Origin: Bradyrhizobium sp. 21
GTDB lineage: Bacteria > Pseudomonadota > Alphaproteobacteria > Rhizobiales > Xanthobacteraceae
Reading direction: 5' to 3'
Length of the DNA stretch: 64,000 bases
Assembly (NCBI RefSeq): GCF_023073335.1
Contig: NZ_JADPJG010000015.1
Coordinates: 62,001 to 126,000 of the forward strand
Part shown: in pieces, positions 61,202-64,000 of the stretch
How positions within the stretch are numbered: the first letter of the stretch is position 1
How the letters are laid out: every line of letters begins with the position of its first letter
Program-made: the position numbers and the translations under genes
Notes under the pieces: model-generated
Databases searched by the model: none
Seen by the model: only the letters and a program-made list of their open reading frames with translations
What the model was told of the DNA's origin: nothing

Positions 61202-63469
61202 CTACAACGCCAGGCCTTCGGCCTCGGCAAATTCCGTCAGTTTCTGCCGGATCGAGACGCTCCCAGCGGGCGCGTCCAGCAAGGGGCCAAGCATGGCTTC
61301 GGCCTTCTTTGCGTCGAGATCGATCACCATCGCCTTGACCGGGCCAAGTGCGGTCGCCGAAAGCGACAACGAGCGGTAGCCCATCGCGATCAGCGCCAGC
61401 GCGCCGATCGGCTTCGAGGCCATCTCGCCGCAGAGCGACAGCGATTTCTGCGCGGAATGCGTCTTGCGCGCGATGTCACGTAGCGCGCGCAGGATCGGCG
61501 CCGACATCGTGTCGAAGCGCTCGGAGACTTTGGCGTTGCCGCGGTCGACCGCGAACAGGAACTGGAACAGATCGTTGGAGCCGACCGAGATGAAGTCGAC
61601 CTTCTTCAGAAGTTCGTCGAGCTGATAGAGCAGCGCCGGCACCTCGACCATGGTGCCGATGTCGATTCGCTCCGGTAGCGTGTGGCCGTGCTGGCGCAGA
61701 TAGGTGAGCTCGCGTTCGACCAGCGCCTTCGCGGAATCGAATTCGGCGACCTCGGAGATCATCGGGAACATGATGCGCAACGCGCGGCCGCCGCCGGCGC
61801 GGAGCAGCGCGCGAATCTGGCCGCGCAACAGGCCGGGACGGTCGAGCCCGAGCCGGATCGCGCGCCATCCGAGCGCGGGATTCTCCTCGATCACCGCTTC
61901 CATATAAGGCAGCGCCTTGTCGCCGCCGATGTCGAGGGTGCGGAAGGTCACGGGCTTGGGGCCGGCGGCATCCAGCACGGTGCGATAGAGCGCGAGCTGG
62001 TCGCTGGTGCGCGGCAGGCTCTGGCCCACCATGAATTGCAGCTCGGTGCGGAACAGGCCGATGCCGGCGCTGCCGGTGTCCTCGATGTGCGGCAGGTCGA
62101 TGGCGAGACCCGCATTGATCATCAGCTCGACCTTCTGGCCGTCCTTGGTGACGCAGGGCCGGTCGCGCAGTGCCAGGTATTGCGCCTGGCGGCGGGCGCG
62201 GAAGCGCACGCGCTCGGCAAAGGCGGCCTCGACTTCCTGCGAGGGCCGGACATAGATCGAGCCGGAGGTGCCGTCGACGATGATGGCGTCGCCGGGGTCC
62301 GCAATGCCGGGTGCGTTCGGCACTTCGCCCACCGCGGGAATGCCGAGCGCACGCGCGACGATCGAGACGTGGGAGTTGGCGGTGCCTTCCTCCAGCACGA
62401 TGCCGCGCAGGCGCTTGCGGTCGTAGTCGAGCAGCGCCGCCGGGCCCATCGCGCGCGCGATAACGATGGCATTGTCGGGCAATTGCTCTCGCGAGGGCGC
62501 GTGATCCTGGCCGACCAGCTGCCGCATCAGGCGATAGCCCAGGTCCTCGAGATCATGCAGCCGGTCGCGCAAATAGGGGTCGGTCGAGCGCAGCATGCGC
62601 GCGCGGGTGTCGGATTGCACGCGCTCGACGGCGGCTTCCGCCGTGAGGCCGGTGGCGACAGCCTCGTGCAGCTTGTGCGACCAGCCCTGGTCGTTGGCGA
62701 ACATGCGGTAGGCTTCCAGCACCTCGCGGTGCTCGCCTCCTTCGGCGACATCGCCGCGCTCCAGCATGCGGTCGAGGTCGGCGCGCAGCTTGGTGAGCGC
62801 GGTGTCGAGCCGCTTGATCTCCTTGGGCAGATCCTCGGCGATGTAGTCCTTGATGACGACCCGCGGCTCGTGCAGCACGACATGGCCGAGCGCGATGCCT
62901 TCCGACAGGATGGCGCCGACCTTCTGCGCCGAATGGCGCGCGGCCGGCTCCTGGCCCGGCAGGGCCAGTGCAGAGAGCTCGCCGGAGGCGATCAGCTCCG
63001 CCAGCACCATCGCGGTGGTCTGGAGTGCCTCGAGCTCCTCCTCGACATAATTGCGCTTGGCGCGGTTCTGCACCACCAGCACGCCGAGCGTGTTGCCGGC
63101 GCGCAGGATCGGCACGCCGAGGAAGGAGTGGTAGATTTCCTCGCCGGTCTCCGGACGGAACGAGAAGGCCGGATGGCTCTGCGCATCGTTCAGATTGAGC
63201 GGGGTCGCCTCGCTGGCGACGAGGCCGACGAGGCCTTCATGGGCGCTGAGCACGGTGTGGTGCACCGCCTCGCGGTTGAGGCCTTCGGTGGCGTAGAGCT
63301 CGAGCGTGTTGTCGATGCGCAGCACATAGACCGAACACACCTCGGCCACCATGTTGGCGGCGATCAGCACCACGATCTTGTCCAGCCGCTCCTGGGCCGA
63401 GACCTGCTCCGCCATGGTTTCGCGGAGCCGTCTCAACAAGACGCGGGGACCTCCCGACGCGCTCCGCAT
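61202..63469 (-). CDS. ptsP: Nitrogen PTS enzyme I (EI-Ntr)
   Basis: It transfers phosphate from PEP to NPr in the regulatory nitrogen phosphotransferase system. The 755-residue protein begins with a GAF domain (about 20-150; VLIAANMVAEVCSVYVL) that senses glutamine or 2-oxoglutarate in known EI-Ntr proteins. The phosphohistidine domain has NSHVSIVARALGIPA, and the PEP-binding C-terminal barrel has ALPYMEAVIEENPALG and SVGSNDLFQFLFAVDRG. ATG at 63469 gives the usual length, though its ribosome-binding site is weak. The neighbour lysC is normal for this group. Confidence 0.96.
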   Translation of the reverse strand: MRSASGGPRVLLRRLRETMAEQVSAQERLDKIVVLIAANMVAEVCSVYVLRIDNTLELYATEGLNREAVHHTVLSAHEGLVGLVASEATPLNLNDAQSHPAFSFRPETGEEIYHSFLGVPILRAGNTLGVLVVQNRAKRNYVEEELEALQTTAMVLAELIASGELSALALPGQEPAARHSAQKVGAILSEGIALGHVVLHEPRVVIKDYIAEDLPKEIKRLDTALTKLRADLDRMLERGDVAEGGEHREVLEAYRMFANDQGWSHKLHEAVATGLTAEAAVERVQSDTRARMLRSTDPYLRDRLHDLEDLGYRLMRQLVGQDHAPSREQLPDNAIVIARAMGPAALLDYDRKRLRGIVLEEGTANSHVSIVARALGIPAVGEVPNAPGIADPGDAIIVDGTSGSIYVRPSQEVEAAFAERVRFRARRQAQYLALRDRPCVTKDGQKVELMINAGLAIDLPHIEDTGSAGIGLFRTELQFMVGQSLPRTSDQLALYRTVLDAAGPKPVTFRTLDIGGDKALPYMEAVIEENPALGWRAIRLGLDRPGLLRGQIRALLRAGGGRALRIMFPMISEVAEFDSAKALVERELTYLRQHGHTLPERIDIGTMVEVPALLYQLDELLKKVDFISVGSNDLFQFLFAVDRGNAKVSERFDTMSAPILRALRDIARKTHSAQKSLSLCGEMASKPIGALALIAMGYRSLSLSATALGPVKAMVIDLDAKKAEAMLGPLLDAPAGSVSIRQKLTEFAEAEGLAL

Positions 63470-63677
63470 GAACCGTCAATCTCCTCCGTCTGCCGGGCCC
63501 GGCGGTATCAGCCGGCGGCTGGCCCAAAATTCCAGAAAACAACCAATTTGTTCGTCCGGCCAAGGCACAAGCCCAAAATCCACTTGAGACTTAGCGCTTG
63601 CACCGAATCAGCGCCGCCTGAACTGGGACACAGTCTGCGGCAGCCCACCCTCTTCGCCGTATAGCGAATTGGGGCTT

Positions 63678-63729
63678 GTTTTGCCAAGCAAAACGCCTGC
63701 CAGACGCGAAGGTGTGTACACCTTCGCGT
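63678..63729 (-). terminator. Two hairpins after lysC
   Basis: GTTTTGC-CAA-GCAAAAC (63678-63694) and an 11-base stem around a TGTA loop (63704-63729) lie about 30 bp beyond the lysC stop on the minus strand. The second is the better terminator candidate; the first adds a U-rich stem just downstream. The remaining gap to ptsP (63470-63677) shows nothing else. Confidence 0.5.
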
Positions 63730-63757
63730 TTGCTGCGGCCGCTAAGAGAAAATTAGT

Positions 63758-64000
63758 CTAAGTCTGATCGAGGCCGTAGAGCGTGTGCAGGGTGCGCACC
63801 GCAAGCTCGGTATAGGCGGTGTCGATCAGGACCGAGAACTTGATCTCGGAGGTTGTAATGGCCCGGATGTTGATATTCCGTCCGGCGAGGGCCGAGAACG
63901 CCTGGGCGGCGACGCCGGCATGGCTGCGCATGCCGCTGCCGATCACCGAGATCTTGGCGACGTCGGTGGCGGTGTCGAGCCGGGCGTAATTGATCTGGCT
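63758..64000 (-). CDS. lysC: Aspartate kinase, C-terminal part
   Basis: The frame continues past the right edge of the window, so only the last 80 residues are seen. SVIGSGMRSHAGVAAQAFSA and INIRAITTSEIKFSVLID (given as separate motifs) belong to the ACT domains of aspartate kinase, which phosphorylates aspartate at the head of the lysine/threonine/methionine pathway and is feedback-regulated through these domains. The order lysC-ptsP is typical of Rhizobiales. Confidence 0.93.
   Translation of the reverse strand, partial: SQINYARLDTATDVAKISVIGSGMRSHAGVAAQAFSALAGRNINIRAITTSEIKFSVLIDTAYTELAVRTLHTLYGLDQT

Noticed and set aside
61682..63664. Long open frame of about 660 codons on the plus strand opposite ptsP
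   Set aside because: It is antisense to a strongly conserved gene and its translation is low-complexity Arg/Ala/Gln sequence, a by-product of high GC codon usage. The same holds for plus-strand frames at 11308-12915 and 59288-61138 and the minus-strand frame at 7873-9729.

Overview
The window is high-GC chromosomal DNA of an alphaproteobacterium, almost certainly a Bradyrhizobium or very close relative. The assignment rests on the gene set (DUF4167/prmC/prfA/ptsP/lysC block, phaR-phaA-phaB, acdS with its Lrp-type regulator, DUF2783 beside the homogentisate genes) and on dispersed palindromic repeats that recur in Bradyrhizobium intergenic DNA. It is a species inference, not a measured identity. 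No intact insertion sequence, CRISPR array, phage or replication origin was seen.

Layout. 1-9.0 kb: aromatic amino-acid catabolism. A truncated FAD monooxygenase, DUF2783 protein, a degenerate metallo-beta-lactamase-fold protein, hmgA and fahA run rightward; hppD lies further on, divergent from an Lrp/AsnC regulator. Between fahA and the regulator sits a visibly AT-richer metallophosphoesterase gene (5.1-6.8 kb) that looks acquired. 9.2-14.3 kb: a class III CoA-transferase and a coxS-coxL-coxM-type molybdenum hydroxylase operon, both leftward. 14.5-21.5 kb: a chemoreceptor, DUF3175 protein, an MFS transporter and otsB-otsA for trehalose, with a match to the general-stress (EcfG) promoter before otsA.

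21.7-28.0 kb: tRNA-Ser(GGA), a sensor kinase/response regulator pair, and a divergent four-gene operon (PmtA-like methyltransferase, DedA membrane protein, PlcP/LpxH-type metallophosphoesterase, family-4-type glycosyltransferase). This is best read as membrane-lipid remodelling. The last 14 bases of the tRNA gene recur at 27965-27978, next to a possible transposase scrap, so the segment may be an old tRNA-targeted island. 28.1-31.7 kb: a 1,210-residue AIDA/RTX-type repeat exoprotein. 32.2-36.4 kb: a uracil-DNA-glycosylase-like gene translationally coupled to an amidohydrolase, then an amidase with a histone-like basic tail.

36.7-45.4 kb: metY-metA (sulfur assimilation into homocysteine), a polysaccharide deacetylase, recQ, acdS and its divergent regulator, a cysteine-synthase-like enzyme and a carboxymuconolactone-decarboxylase-family protein. 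45.4-50.5 kb: a PilZ/PAS/GGDEF diguanylate cyclase, a predicted outer-membrane protein, a small exported protein, an esterase and a branched-chain aminotransferase. 50.6-53.7 kb: phaR, phaA and phaB for polyhydroxybutyrate. 53.8-57.8 kb: an EamA transporter with a coupled small exported protein, a flavin reductase, a cupin, gloB and a methyltransferase. 57.9-64.0 kb: DUF4167, prmC, prfA, ptsP and the 3' end of lysC, all leftward, an order common in Rhizobiales.

The most interesting items are the possible tRNA-Ser-bounded lipid operon with its own two-component system, the isolated metallophosphoesterase with an unrecognised C-terminal half, the coupled UDG-like/amidohydrolase pair, the duplicated-block AIDA/RTX exoprotein, and clean 15-bp palindromes at both Lrp-family regulator promoters and between phaR and phaA.
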